DNA of 64,000 bases from Herpetosiphon aurantiacus DSM 785 (GTDB lineage: Bacteria; Chloroflexota; Chloroflexia; Chloroflexales; Herpetosiphonaceae). Location of the stretch: positions 2,805,199 through 2,869,198 of the forward strand of contig CP000875.1 in assembly GCA_000018565.1 (NCBI GenBank), given 5' to 3'. This document shows positions 46,934-55,926 of this stretch, piece after piece. The notes under the pieces were generated by a model. That model was not told where the DNA came from. It did no database searches and saw only the letters and a list, made by a program, of their open reading frames with translations. Within the stretch, counting starts at the first letter, position 1. Each line of letters starts with the position of its first letter. A program made the translations under genes and the position numbers.

Positions 46934-49900
46934 ATGAATCTTGATCACCTATTGGCTGAGTTCGAGCAATTAAGCTATGCCCAACGGATCAAACGCATGG
47001 TGCAACTTGGCCAACGAGCCAGCAATAATCCGCAAATTAGCCAATTAATTGAACAATTAGCCCACAGCCCCAGTATCTACCAACGCCGATTGGCCTTATT
47101 TAGTTGCTATGGCAGCCACAATAGCAGCCTCATTCGTCAATTTATCGACGATCCAGCGCAATCACTAGTTCAACTCGCGATCAAATTAATTGCGGTGTAT
47201 GGCAGCGATGCCGATGTTGAAGCCAGTTTGCAACAGCTCGCCCCAGCCTTATGGCGCAGCATGCTCAAATTATTAAGCCAACAGCAACGCTTCGGATTGA
47301 TCGATACATTTTTAGCGACACTTGAGCCAGCGCAACTGCCACGCTACCATATTTTTGGCTCACAAGCCTATTACAATCAACACCAAACTGCGATTATCAC
47401 AAGCCTGCAACCCCAAGCATGGAGCCATTTCGCCCGTTTCAAGCCGCAAGCAGCTGCCGAAGCCCTAGCAATCGTCTTACAAAATGGCGACCTCAGCATT
47501 TGGCATAAACAGGGCATTTTCAATCAAGCGTTGCCCGAACTCGCCAAGGATTACCCAGATCAAGCACTTGCGCTGGTAGAAATAGCGTTGAATCAACAAA
47601 TATCCTTAAAATCCATGCCGTTGCAAAAGTTAGCCTATCGCCGACCGCAAGCAATTGCCGATCTGATTATTCAACACCAGCAAGCAGGCGCGATCAAATG
47701 GGGCAACTTACTGAAGAAATTAAGCTTGGAGCACGTGTTACGGCTGGCTGAGCTGAATCTTTTGCCACGGCCAGCCTTATGGCTTGGCAACACGCCGCTT
47801 GAATATCGATCAGCTATCTATGCCGCTCATTATCGCCAATGGTATCAAGATGATGAACAACAATTGCGGTTGCGTGAAGATGCACTCTGGCAGGCCTTAC
47901 CACGCCAAGAGCGCCAGTACGAGGCTCGACGAGTGCAGCAGATACCAAGTTTAGACTTTGATCTGCGTTTGAATATTCGCCATGCCGCCTATTTGCCTTG
48001 GGACGAGGCTTGGGAAACCTTGCAACCAGCGCTCAAACATAGCGATGCCGACTATCGCGGCGAAGCACTTGCCGCATTAATCAACATTGTGCGCTATCAG
48101 CCCGAACAAGCCCAAGCCGCCTTAGATCTCATGCAGACTCGGCGCAACGAACAAGATCCAGTACGGGTACAGATGCTCACCGCCTTGAGCGAACTCCCAG
48201 CGCGGCGTTGGCAAACCGAACACCTGCCCAGCATCGAGCAGATTATTAGCGCTAGCCTTGATGCGCGTGATTGCTCAGATGCCAGCATTCGCTTATTGCA
48301 ACGCTGGCTCAGCAAATTGCTGGCGGTGCATCCACAGGCCAGTATCAGATTAATTGGCCAAATTAGCCGTGAACGAGGCAAGATGTTTGTGCAAAGCCAT
48401 GGCCGCAAACTCAACGCCAGCGAAGCTCAAGCCTTATGCGCCGTGCTCTTGCCAATTATGCAGCACTGGGAGCGCCGTCAACAAATCGAAGATATCTTGA
48501 GCATTGTCAATTTTATTGGCAAAGCGATTAAAGCTGTGCCTGAATTATTGACGCTGCTTGAGCAAATTGCCGATCAACAGCTCGATTGGGCCGCCAGCCG
48601 CGCCTTGCGCAGCTTACATCGTTTCGCTCGCAGCAGATTCAACCAAGCCGTGCCACGGCTGCTTGCCAACGACCCAAGTTGGATCACCCAGCCATTGGTA
48701 CACAATTTTGTACATAGCAAACGCCAGGATTTGCTCACGCCATTTTTGCCAGTCCAACGCTACAAAGGCAAATTCAGCACTGGCAAATCGTCCTATCTTC
48801 TGCCAATTCAACGTGGGTTTGAGCGATGGACAACCAAGCAGCAACAACTATATGCTCAAGCGCTGATCAAACAAACCGAGCAAACCGACCATCAGCACCC
48901 ACATTTGGTCGAGTATGCCCAGCGTTTGGCCTACCTCAGCGAAGTCGCGCCAACCCGCTTGATTGAATTGGCCCAACTTGATGCGCCAATTGTGGTCTTG
49001 CGCGATAAGGCGATCGAGGCTTTGAGCCGCCGCGAAACCAGTGATGGCGTGGCAACCCTGATCGAAGCTTTGGACGATGCCCGAGCACGCGTGGCAATTT
49101 ATGCTTTACGGCGGGTTTTGCTGCGCATGCCAATCGACCAAGCCTTGGCAATTTTGCGCAACGTACCAAGCACCAAAATCACGGTGGCCAAAGAAACTCT
49201 ACGGCTGATCGGCGATCTCAAAAACCAAGCGGCCTATCAAGAGTTATTACGCTGGAGCACGCTGGAACTACATCACGATGTCTGGATTGCCTTGGTCCAT
49301 GCGCTGAATAATTATATTAATCAAGTCGAAACCTGGGCAATTTTTGAACGCTTGCTTAACCATGACGAACCAACCGTCGTCGAGAGTCTCACGACAATTT
49401 CGCTAGCAGGCCAAACACCAAGCATGCTGCCCCAACTGCTGCAACTGTTCAAAGCATTAATTGAGCATCCCAACCTTGAGGTGCGCAAAGCAGCAATCGG
49501 TCGCTGTTACTATTTTTATGGTATCGATACCCAGCGAGTTTTGGTTGAACCATTGACCAAGGCTCTGACTTCAGGGATTGAGAAGCTGCGAGATTTTGCG
49601 GTTACCGCGCTTATTAATGTCTATGGAATTAAGGATATAGCGGTTATTACTAAAATTGTGCACGCCAATTTAGCAAATCGGGCTGTTATCAACGCAGTGA
49701 TGAGCAGGCTCAATAGCCAGGTACGATTCGGGCAAACGTCCCATGCAGCAGCAAACGCAGTTATTGCCGAACTAGCCCATGACCGATTAACTACTCGTTT
49801 GCAAATTCAATTAGCGGGGCTTTACTACGAAGAGCAAGCATGGTTTAACTTTATACAACAGCTGCGCCAACAAGCTTTGTTGAATGTTGATAATTTTCGG

Positions 49901-50167
49901 GCAGTGTTGGAAGTGATGGAAAACGGCACAAATACCATTTGGGTTGGCCGACCTGAGCACCTTGAAAGCTACTTCTACCAAGCCAGCGATCCCTATCTGC
50001 GGCGCATCGGTTTGGCGGCTTTTTGCTTCAAAACCAAACGCAGGGGTTGGCATCCTGCCGATTATCAACGGTTAGCTGAATATCAGGCCGACCCCGATGA
50101 ACTCGTAGCAGCGGCGGCTCAATTTATCTTTGCGCCGCAACCTGACGCTGCAAAGCCCGCCAAATAG
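46934..50167 (+). CDS. Very large HEAT-repeat protein, unknown
   Basis: 1077 residues, almost entirely paired helices of HEAT/armadillo type, for example LRDKAIEALSRRETSDGVATLIEALDD-like and NLEVRKAAIGRCYYFYGIDTQRV-like units. No signal peptide, membrane helix or catalytic motif was found. It is probably a cytoplasmic scaffold. The ATG at 46934 has GGAGAG 6 bases upstream; the GTG at 46919 is weaker. It is immediately right of the CRISPR array trailer, but nothing ties it to CRISPR function. Confidence 0.75.
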   Translation: MNLDHLLAEFEQLSYAQRIKRMVQLGQRASNNPQISQLIEQLAHSPSIYQRRLALFSCYGSHNSSLIRQFIDDPAQSLVQLAIKLIAVYGSDADVEASLQQLAPALWRSMLKLLSQQQRFGLIDTFLATLEPAQLPRYHIFGSQAYYNQHQTAIITSLQPQAWSHFARFKPQAAAEALAIVLQNGDLSIWHKQGIFNQALPELAKDYPDQALALVEIALNQQISLKSMPLQKLAYRRPQAIADLIIQHQQAGAIKWGNLLKKLSLEHVLRLAELNLLPRPALWLGNTPLEYRSAIYAAHYRQWYQDDEQQLRLREDALWQALPRQERQYEARRVQQIPSLDFDLRLNIRHAAYLPWDEAWETLQPALKHSDADYRGEALAALINIVRYQPEQAQAALDLMQTRRNEQDPVRVQMLTALSELPARRWQTEHLPSIEQIISASLDARDCSDASIRLLQRWLSKLLAVHPQASIRLIGQISRERGKMFVQSHGRKLNASEAQALCAVLLPIMQHWERRQQIEDILSIVNFIGKAIKAVPELLTLLEQIADQQLDWAASRALRSLHRFARSRFNQAVPRLLANDPSWITQPLVHNFVHSKRQDLLTPFLPVQRYKGKFSTGKSSYLLPIQRGFERWTTKQQQLYAQALIKQTEQTDHQHPHLVEYAQRLAYLSEVAPTRLIELAQLDAPIVVLRDKAIEALSRRETSDGVATLIEALDDARARVAIYALRRVLLRMPIDQALAILRNVPSTKITVAKETLRLIGDLKNQAAYQELLRWSTLELHHDVWIALVHALNNYINQVETWAIFERLLNHDEPTVVESLTTISLAGQTPSMLPQLLQLFKALIEHPNLEVRKAAIGRCYYFYGIDTQRVLVEPLTKALTSGIEKLRDFAVTALINVYGIKDIAVITKIVHANLANRAVINAVMSRLNSQVRFGQTSHAAANAVIAELAHDRLTTRLQIQLAGLYYEEQAWFNFIQQLRQQALLNVDNFRAVLEVMENGTNTIWVGRPEHLESYFYQASDPYLRRIGLAAFCFKTKRRGWHPADYQRLAEYQADPDELVAAAAQFIFAPQPDAAKPAK

Positions 50168-50176
50168 AATGATCTT

Positions 50177-50277
50177 CCCTCACCCCCGACTCCTCTCCCG
50201 CCGCTGTGGGAGAGGGGAGTTTTGGTCTTGGGGTTCCCCCTCGCTCGCGTGCGGGAGCGGGGGCTAGAGGGTGAGGG
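50177..50277. repeat. Compound palindromic repeat (REP-like)
   Basis: Outer arms CCCTCACCC / GGGTGAGGG enclose two inner hairpins, one TCTCCC..GGGAGA-type (50191-50218) and one CCCCCTCGC..GCGGGAGCGGGGG-type (50236-50263). Related sequence occurs at 27071-27110 and 60841-60885. It lies between a plus-strand gene end and a minus-strand gene end and may also end transcription. Confidence 0.7.
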
Positions 50278-50284
50278 CATGATC

Positions 50285-50644
50285 CTATTCGCTAGTACCA
50301 TTCGTTAGTAAATCGCGAATTTCTCGTGCACTCATAATCAGATCTGAGATGAGCATACCTAGCCGAAGGGACGTATCGCTATAACAAATCAATACAGTCT
50401 TTGAATTGACGGCAAACAACGCAAACGTCTGCTGCAAATCACGGAATATGATGTAGGTGTCGATCGGCTCATTCAAGGTAAGAATGAGATTTTTGGTAAT
50501 CTGAATGCCGTGGGGCAAGCGCACAATTGCATGATTGTCGTTTGCAGCCGCCATAAAATCGGGGTGCGAAAGCACAATATTATGCAAACTTGGTAGTTTT
50601 TGCTGAAGATCAAACACATATTCTTTGATCAGCGGATAGGTCAT
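50285..50644 (-). CDS. Unknown 119-residue protein of a head-to-head pair
   Basis: Not recognised. Mixed alpha/beta with a C-terminal NSKTVLICYSDTSLRLGMLI then helix, a layout vaguely like small dimeric regulatory proteins such as roadblock/LC7; this is not asserted. ATG at 50644 (GAGG 9 bases upstream); a GTG at 50659 would make it overlap the divergent gene. Only 6 bases separate it from the start of its plus-strand neighbour. Confidence 0.6.
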   Translation of the reverse strand: MTYPLIKEYVFDLQQKLPSLHNIVLSHPDFMAAANDNHAIVRLPHGIQITKNLILTLNEPIDTYIIFRDLQQTFALFAVNSKTVLICYSDTSLRLGMLISDLIMSAREIRDLLTNGTSE

Positions 50645-50650
50645 AATCGA

Positions 50651-51157
50651 ATGCCTCACCTATATCCCTATATTGGGCCACTAGCATTGCTACACGCATG
50701 GAATGAGCGTTCGCAGCGCCACATCATTCGTACTATTGCCGATGTTGATCAGTGGATTACAACCCAAGCAACATCGCGCCACGAGCAGCGCCTAACCGCT
50801 ACCTTTATTATTGATCCCACAGCCCAACTTTGGATCGCTGATCAGCGTTCTGAGCATGTGGCTTGTGCTCGTGGTGAGCATGTTTTGGCGGCTGGCGAAA
50901 TCACGTTTATCGTTGAGGTAGGAATACTCGTAGGCTGTGAACTGACGAATCAATCAACTGGCTATTGCCCAGAGCCAAGCACATGGACTGTCGTTCAGCA
51001 AGTGCTTGATCAAATAGGGCTGCCGCATGCTGACGGCTGGACAACAAGCTTCGATTTTCGACGTTGCCCAGCCTGTGGCATGATTAATCTGATCAAAGAT
51101 CAATGGTTTGTCTGTGCTGTCTGTGAACATGAATTGCCATTGGACTGGAATTGTTGA
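50651..51157 (+). CDS. Unknown protein with C-terminal zinc ribbon
   Basis: 168 residues. Body with YIGPLALLHAWNERSQRH, LTATFIIDPTAQLWIADQRSEHVACARG and STGYCPEPSTW, which look strongly conserved, then a zinc-ribbon CPACGMINLIKDQWFVCAVC at the C-terminus. I do not know a function for this family. The ATG at 50651 is preferred to an in-frame start at 50600 that lies inside the neighbour. Divergent from the 119-residue gene with a 6-base gap, so each promoter must lie inside the other gene. Confidence 0.7.
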   Translation: MPHLYPYIGPLALLHAWNERSQRHIIRTIADVDQWITTQATSRHEQRLTATFIIDPTAQLWIADQRSEHVACARGEHVLAAGEITFIVEVGILVGCELTNQSTGYCPEPSTWTVVQQVLDQIGLPHADGWTTSFDFRRCPACGMINLIKDQWFVCAVCEHELPLDWNC

Positions 51158-51165
51158 GCCTGCAA

Positions 51166-51684
51166 CTAACCCTGTGCTGCCGCAAGGTAGGCATTTTTCA
51201 GGGCGATATAATTTTCGGCAGTGCGGCGAATCCGCTCAAGATGCGCATCATCTAATGGCCGAATTTTGCCTGGAATGCCCAAAACCAGCGAATTGGGCGG
51301 CACGATCATTCCCTCGGTAACTAAAGCCCGCGCCCCAATCAACGAGCCACGCCCAATCTGAGCATGGTTCAAAATCACCGCCCCCATACCAATTAGCACA
51401 TCGTCGCCAACCGTACAGCCATGCACAATCGCACCATGGCCGATGCTTACGCCTGCGCCGATCGTCAGCCAAGCATCAGGGTCGGCATGCAAAATTGAGC
51501 CATCCTGAATATTACAGCCTGCGCCGATCCGAATCAGGCCTTTATCACCGCGAATCACGGTCATGGGCCAAACACTCACATCGGCGGCCAACTCGACTGC
51601 GCCACAAACCAAGGCTTGAGGCGCAATATACACCCCTTCGGCACGTGAAACCCGATCAATCACACAGGGAAATTGATATTCCAC
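51166..51684 (-). CDS. Gamma-carbonic-anhydrase-like hexapeptide protein
   Basis: 172 residues forming a left-handed beta helix: repeats such as YIAPQALVCGAVEL, SVWPMTVIRGD, IGAGCNIQDGSILHAD, IGHGAIVHGCTVGDDVLIGMGAVI. The three His zinc ligands of the family (in ILHAD, GHGA, VHGC) are all present, as is the Arg-Gly-Asp and Gln-Asp pair. A C-terminal helix follows. The GTG at 51684 follows AGAGG and gives the family's usual length; a longer form from ATG 51714 would overlap the PhzF gene by 20 bp. The partner PhzF-like gene is upstream on the same strand. Confidence 0.85.
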   Translation of the reverse strand: MEYQFPCVIDRVSRAEGVYIAPQALVCGAVELAADVSVWPMTVIRGDKGLIRIGAGCNIQDGSILHADPDAWLTIGAGVSIGHGAIVHGCTVGDDVLIGMGAVILNHAQIGRGSLIGARALVTEGMIVPPNSLVLGIPGKIRPLDDAHLERIRRTAENYIALKNAYLAAAQG

Positions 51685-51694
51685 CAACACACCT

Positions 51695-52594
51695 CTAGGC
51701 AAAAACATGGCCACGCAGAATCGTCAAAGCCTCGCCGCCAATCCGTGAGCTAATAATTTGGGCCTCTTGATCGAACTGCACTGCCACTTCTAAACGGCCT
51801 GGGCGGCCCATTGCATCGCCTTGTTCAGCGCGATACTGCACCAAATTGCTGCCATCGGCTTGGGCAATCGCGCCCACCCCAACCAATAATGCACCCAGCG
51901 GGCCTTGAGCCGAGCCAGTCACTGGGTCTTCGTCGATACCAATCACGGGACCGAAAAAGCGCAGATGCACAGCACTTTCAGCATCAAGCCCTTCGAGGCA
52001 GTAGAGCACCAAAGCCGTCAGTTCATGGCTTTGGCAAAGAAAGCGCACATCATTCATATTGGGCTTAATTGCCAAAAGATTCGCTAGATTATGACAACCA
52101 ATATAGCCGTAATTGCCACCGCGCGTTGGCGGAATATCGCTGCGAATATCGGCTTCATCTAAACCGAGTGCGGCAGTAAGTGCCACAATTTGCAATTCCA
52201 ACGGCTCAAATTCGGGCACGGGAATATCCAACCAAACTTTACAAGCCGAAGTCTTGCTCTCTTGCAATTCGACCGCCAAAATCCCCGAAGCAGTTTCAAT
52301 TTGGTAGCGTCCAGGAATCACTAAATGGCCGCGTTCGGCCAAAGCATGGCAAGCGGCAACCGTGGCATGACCACATAAGGGCACTTCGACCGTTGGAGTA
52401 AACCAGCGCAATTGCAAATCGGCTTGGCTGCTGGGCAACACAAATGCCGTCTCAGAAACATTCATCTCGCGGGCTAAACGCTGCATCACCACCGGATCAA
52501 GCCCAGCAGTATCGAGCAATACCGCCGCTGAATTACCAGTAAACGGAACATGGGCGAACGCATCAACTTGGACAATTTCTCGCCAGCGTGGCAT
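51695..52594 (-). CDS. PhzF-family isomerase/epimerase-like protein
   Basis: 299 residues, family length. The PhzF pattern is clear: VDAFAHVPFTGNSAAVLL, MNVSETAFV with the catalytic Glu, RWFTPTVEVPLCGHATVAACHAL, and GIDEDPVTGSAQGPLGALL in the C-terminal half. The family includes PhzF isomerase of phenazine synthesis, but most members have an unknown substrate and no phenazine genes are nearby. GAGGATC precedes the ATG. Probably co-transcribed with the hexapeptide gene 10 bp downstream. Confidence 0.85.
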   Translation of the reverse strand: MPRWREIVQVDAFAHVPFTGNSAAVLLDTAGLDPVVMQRLAREMNVSETAFVLPSSQADLQLRWFTPTVEVPLCGHATVAACHALAERGHLVIPGRYQIETASGILAVELQESKTSACKVWLDIPVPEFEPLELQIVALTAALGLDEADIRSDIPPTRGGNYGYIGCHNLANLLAIKPNMNDVRFLCQSHELTALVLYCLEGLDAESAVHLRFFGPVIGIDEDPVTGSAQGPLGALLVGVGAIAQADGSNLVQYRAEQGDAMGRPGRLEVAVQFDQEAQIISSRIGGEALTILRGHVFA

Positions 52595-52698
52595 GGAACG
52601 ATCCTCAAACTAGGGTTAATCTAGCTTCATTCTAGCACGATGGCTGCTCATTGTGGTTACCATTGCTTTATTCAAACATATATTTTTGATGTTGAGAC

Positions 52699-52736
52699 TA
52701 AAAATAGCTGCTTATCCAGCGGGTTGGATAAGCAGC
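52699..52736 (-). terminator. Terminator of the small membrane protein gene
   Basis: Perfect 12-bp stem GCTGCTTATCCA / TGGATAAGCAGC (52707-52736), followed on the minus strand by TATTTTTAG. 31 bp past the stop of the gene at 52768. Confidence 0.85.
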
Positions 52737-52767
52737 AAAAGAAACTAAACCGCTGATCGACGCGGAT

Positions 52768-53121
52768 TTAGGCTTGTTTGCGCAACCGAATCGCACCATC
52801 AACCAAGCCAACCACAGCCCAAATTAATGAACCGCCAAGCAATAGCAGGTTCGAAAAGCCAAAGCCAAAGCCAATCACCAATAAACTTAGCACAAGCGCA
52901 ACGTGCAGATAGATACCACGGGCTTGATATTCGGCTGGATTGCTGGTCAAACGTTTGGTCAGCCAAAGCATGCCAATTGCCACCACCAAGCCTAAAACTG
53001 TATACAGTTGGTTGCTTTGCAGGCTGGGGTAAAACAACATCAGGCTTAGACCAAAACTTAGGGCATTCAGTATTCGTGCAATCAACAAACTCCAACGGTT
53101 GTTTTTGGTAACATTGACCAT
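52768..53121 (-). CDS. Small membrane protein, unknown
   Basis: 117 residues with four predicted membrane helices separated by short loops (SLLIARILNALSFGLSLMLF, YTVLGLVVAIGMLWL, LHVALVLSLLVIGFGFGF, LLLGGSLIWAVVGLVDGAI) and a basic tail. No conserved domain recognised. ATG at 53121 (AAGGATGA spaced 6 bases) is preferred to 53127. Monocistronic. Confidence 0.65.
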   Translation of the reverse strand: MVNVTKNNRWSLLIARILNALSFGLSLMLFYPSLQSNQLYTVLGLVVAIGMLWLTKRLTSNPAEYQARGIYLHVALVLSLLVIGFGFGFSNLLLLGGSLIWAVVGLVDGAIRLRKQA

Positions 53122-53302
53122 TCTCATCCTTCAGCTCCAATCATTTGATGATTCATTGTTTGGTGTGCTACTAATACTACTGCGTCGATTGCTTGGTTGC
53201 AAATATTCGCGCATTGTGGACATACACATTATACATCGCCTACAATTAACTCCTATGCTACTCTATCGCTACAGCAACTCGTTAAACAGGAAGGATGTTT
53301 GT

Positions 53303-54427
53303 ATGCGACGTTTGAGTTTTTGGATACTCTTAGGAATAATTTTAGCAGCCTGCGGGAGCAGCACGCCCACCACTGAGCCAAGCCAATTGGCACTTGCCCC
53401 AACCGCAACGATTGCGGTAACTGTAACCGCCGCACCAACCAACTCTCCCGAACCAACCAGTACAACCCTGCCAACCGTAACCACTGAGCCAAGCCCAACC
53501 CCTGAACCTAAAATCGAATTGGCAGTGGTTGGTGATATTATGCTAGCTCGCTCGATCGGCGAGCGCATTCTTAGCGATAGCCCTGAGCAGCCCTTTGCCG
53601 GAGTGCGCGATGAATTAGTTAATGCCGACCTGACGATTGGCAATCTTGAAACGGCAATTGCTGATGCTGGCGAACCTGCGCCCAAAGCCTACCGTTTTTT
53701 AGCGCCCCCCGAAAGTGTTGATAGCCTTAGCGATGCAGGCTTTGATCTAGTTTCGCTGGCCAATAATCATAGCCTCGATTGGGGTGAATCGGCTTTAAGC
53801 GAGACAATTGGCCTATTGAATGAGGCTGAGATTGCCAATGTTGGTGCAGGCATGAACGCCGAACAGGCCTATCGTCCAGTTATTATCGAGAAACATGGCT
53901 TGCGTTTGGCGTTTCTGGCCTATGTGAATGTGCCAGTTGAGCGTGGCGGATTTGTAACCGAATCGTGGACAGCCACTGCCGAACAAGCAGGCTTGGCTTG
54001 GGCCGAACCAGCAGTGATCGCGGCTGATGTCGCGGCAATTCGGCCAAGCGTCGATCATGTGATTATCTTGCTGCATAGCGGCTATGAAGGGATTGATCAA
54101 CCAAATGAGATTCAGCGAAGCAATGCCTATGCGGCACTCGACGCTGGCGCAACCTTAGTTTTGGGTGCACATCCGCACGTGTTGCAAGGCTATGAAGCCC
54201 GCCCGAATGGCCAATTTATTGCTTGGAGTTTGGGCAATTTTGTATTTGATGGCTTCGATGGTACACCTAGTCTTGATAGTGCCATTTTACATTTGACCCT
54301 CGATAAAACGAGAGTCATCGCCTCACGCTGGACACCAGTCCGCTTGATCGATGGCTATCCACAGGCGCTCGATCCCACAACTGATGGAGCCTATATCATT
54401 GAAAAAATTGAGCAATTGAGCAATTAA
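53303..54427 (+). CDS. CapA-family lipoprotein (metallophosphatase-like)
   Basis: 374 residues. Lipobox LAAC at about residue 18, then a Thr/Pro linker and a CapA/PgsA (PGA_cap) domain: AVVGDIMLARSIGERI, ADLTIGNLETAI, FDLVSLANNHSLDWGE, HVIILLHSGYE, LVLGAHPHVLQGYE and IAWSLGNFVFD. CapA proteins of Bacillus take part in polyglutamate capsule synthesis or release; members elsewhere are poorly characterised. No capB or capC is adjacent. The ATG at 53303 has AGGAAGGA upstream; the longer open frame to 53099 has no ribosome site. Confidence 0.88.
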   Translation: MRRLSFWILLGIILAACGSSTPTTEPSQLALAPTATIAVTVTAAPTNSPEPTSTTLPTVTTEPSPTPEPKIELAVVGDIMLARSIGERILSDSPEQPFAGVRDELVNADLTIGNLETAIADAGEPAPKAYRFLAPPESVDSLSDAGFDLVSLANNHSLDWGESALSETIGLLNEAEIANVGAGMNAEQAYRPVIIEKHGLRLAFLAYVNVPVERGGFVTESWTATAEQAGLAWAEPAVIAADVAAIRPSVDHVIILLHSGYEGIDQPNEIQRSNAYAALDAGATLVLGAHPHVLQGYEARPNGQFIAWSLGNFVFDGFDGTPSLDSAILHLTLDKTRVIASRWTPVRLIDGYPQALDPTTDGAYIIEKIEQLSN

Positions 54428-54480
54428 TCCATCAAGTACACTCGACATTCCTCCGCACACTATCCAAAAAGTACCATACC

Positions 54481-54518
54481 TGGAACCATTCTCAGGTTAA
54501 GACCTGAGAATGGTTCCA
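54481..54518. promoter_or_regulatory. 17-bp perfect inverted repeat upstream of cydA
   Basis: TGGAACCATTCTCAGGT / ACCTGAGAATGGTTCCA with a 4-base loop, 53 bp past the capA-like stop and 82 bp before cydA. No T run follows on either strand, so it is either a protein-binding or RNA structure or a non-canonical terminator. Confidence 0.6.
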
Positions 54519-54600
54519 ATCAAGGCCCGATGGTTGATGAGACAATTCTCGGTACGCTTATGGCTAGGGGGTTCTCCAAACTTTTTGCGGAGGAATACAA

Positions 54601-55926
54601 ATGGATACCTTGACCGCAGCACGGGCGCAGATGGAGGTCTCGCTCGCGTTTCACATGGTTTTTGCGGCGTTGGGCATTGGCTTTCCCTTGCTCATGGTCA
54701 TCAGCGAGGGCTTGGGCTTGAAAACGGGGCAAGCTCATTATCTCGCACTGGCAAAGAAATGGGCTAAAGCGACGGCGCTTACCTTTGCAATTGGCGCTGT
54801 TTCAGGCACCGCGCTAGCATTCGAGCTAGGGTTGCTTTGGCCGACCTTTATGGGCTTTGCAGGCAGTATCATTGGCTCGGCCTTCACGCTCGAGGGCTTT
54901 GCCTTTTTTATCGAAGCGATTTTCCTTGGCTTGTATCTTTATGGTTGGAAGCGGCTCTCGCCACTAGCTCACTGGCTCACTGGCATTCCAGTCGCAATCA
55001 GTGGGATGCTTTCAGGCGCATTGGTGGTGGCGGCCAATGCGTGGATGCAAACACCAGTTGGCTTCGATTTAGTTGATGGCAAGGCGGTGAATGTTAATCC
55101 GCTGGCCCCGTTTCTCTCGCCTGCTTGGCTCGATATGGCTTTACACTCAACCCTGTCGTGCTATATCGCAACTGGTTTTGCCGTGGCTGGCGTATATGCG
55201 ATGGGCTTGCTCAAAGGCCGTAACGACCACTATCATCGCTCAGCCTTGACAATTAGCTTGGGCTTGGCGACCGTCACCGCCTTGTTGCAGCCAATTAGCG
55301 GCCATATCAGTGCCCAACGCGTTGCCAAAGATCAGCCTGCCAAACTAGCAGCGATGGAAGCCTTATTTGAAACCCAAGCTGGCGCACCGTTGTTGATCGG
55401 CGGAATTCCCGACCCTGAAACTGGCGAGATTCACTTTGGAATCGAAATTCCTAAGGCGCTGAGTTTTATGGCAACCAACGATTTTAACGCCGAATTACGG
55501 GGGCTAAATAGCTTTCCACCTGACGAACGCCCAAATGTGGTGATCACCCATATTGCCTTTCAGGTGATGGTTGGAGCTGGCTTTGCCTTGATTGGCTTAG
55601 GCTTGTGGTTTTGGTGGCGGCGTTGGCGTGGCAATCTTGCTCTGAGTCGCAAACTATTATGGGCCTTGGTTTTTGGCTCGCCATTGGGTTTTATCGCCTT
55701 ACAAGCGGGCTGGATTGTGACCGAGGTTGGCCGCCAGCCGTGGATCATTTATGGAGTGATGCGGACTCGCGATGCGGTAACTACGGTCGCTGGTGTGCCG
55801 CAGGTGTTTTATCTGTTTAGCTTGCTCTATATTGGCCTTGCAAGTGTACTCGTGTATTTATTACGTCAACTTGCTACGGGCTATCCTGCCGAAACTAGCG
55901 AAAGTGAGGCAACCCATGCCGCTTGA
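54601..55926 (+). CDS. cydA: Cytochrome bd oxidase subunit I
   Basis: 441 residues, membrane protein with about nine helices. Heme ligands are in place: His18 in VSLAFHMVF, a His in DMALHSTLSCY, and a Met in FQVMVGAGF. The Q-loop is short (PISGHISAQRVAKDQPAKLAAME), as in the non-E. coli cyanide-insensitive-type group. It reduces oxygen with quinol in the cytoplasmic membrane. GCGGAGGAA precedes the ATG. cydB overlaps it by 11 bp. Confidence 0.95.
   Translation: MDTLTAARAQMEVSLAFHMVFAALGIGFPLLMVISEGLGLKTGQAHYLALAKKWAKATALTFAIGAVSGTALAFELGLLWPTFMGFAGSIIGSAFTLEGFAFFIEAIFLGLYLYGWKRLSPLAHWLTGIPVAISGMLSGALVVAANAWMQTPVGFDLVDGKAVNVNPLAPFLSPAWLDMALHSTLSCYIATGFAVAGVYAMGLLKGRNDHYHRSALTISLGLATVTALLQPISGHISAQRVAKDQPAKLAAMEALFETQAGAPLLIGGIPDPETGEIHFGIEIPKALSFMATNDFNAELRGLNSFPPDERPNVVITHIAFQVMVGAGFALIGLGLWFWWRRWRGNLALSRKLLWALVFGSPLGFIALQAGWIVTEVGRQPWIIYGVMRTRDAVTTVAGVPQVFYLFSLLYIGLASVLVYLLRQLATGYPAETSESEATHAA

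Noticed and set aside
46934..50167. HEAT protein as a CRISPR accessory gene
   Set aside because: It lies beyond the trailer and an IS remnant, has no nuclease or nucleic-acid motif, and adjacency alone is not evidence.
51695..52594. PhzF as evidence for a phenazine cluster
   Set aside because: No phzA-E or phzG homologue is nearby; most PhzF-family proteins are not in phenazine clusters.
53099..53302. N-terminal extension of the CapA-like protein
   Set aside because: The lipoprotein signal and the AGGAAGGA site both point to the ATG at 53303; the extension covers the divergent promoter region.
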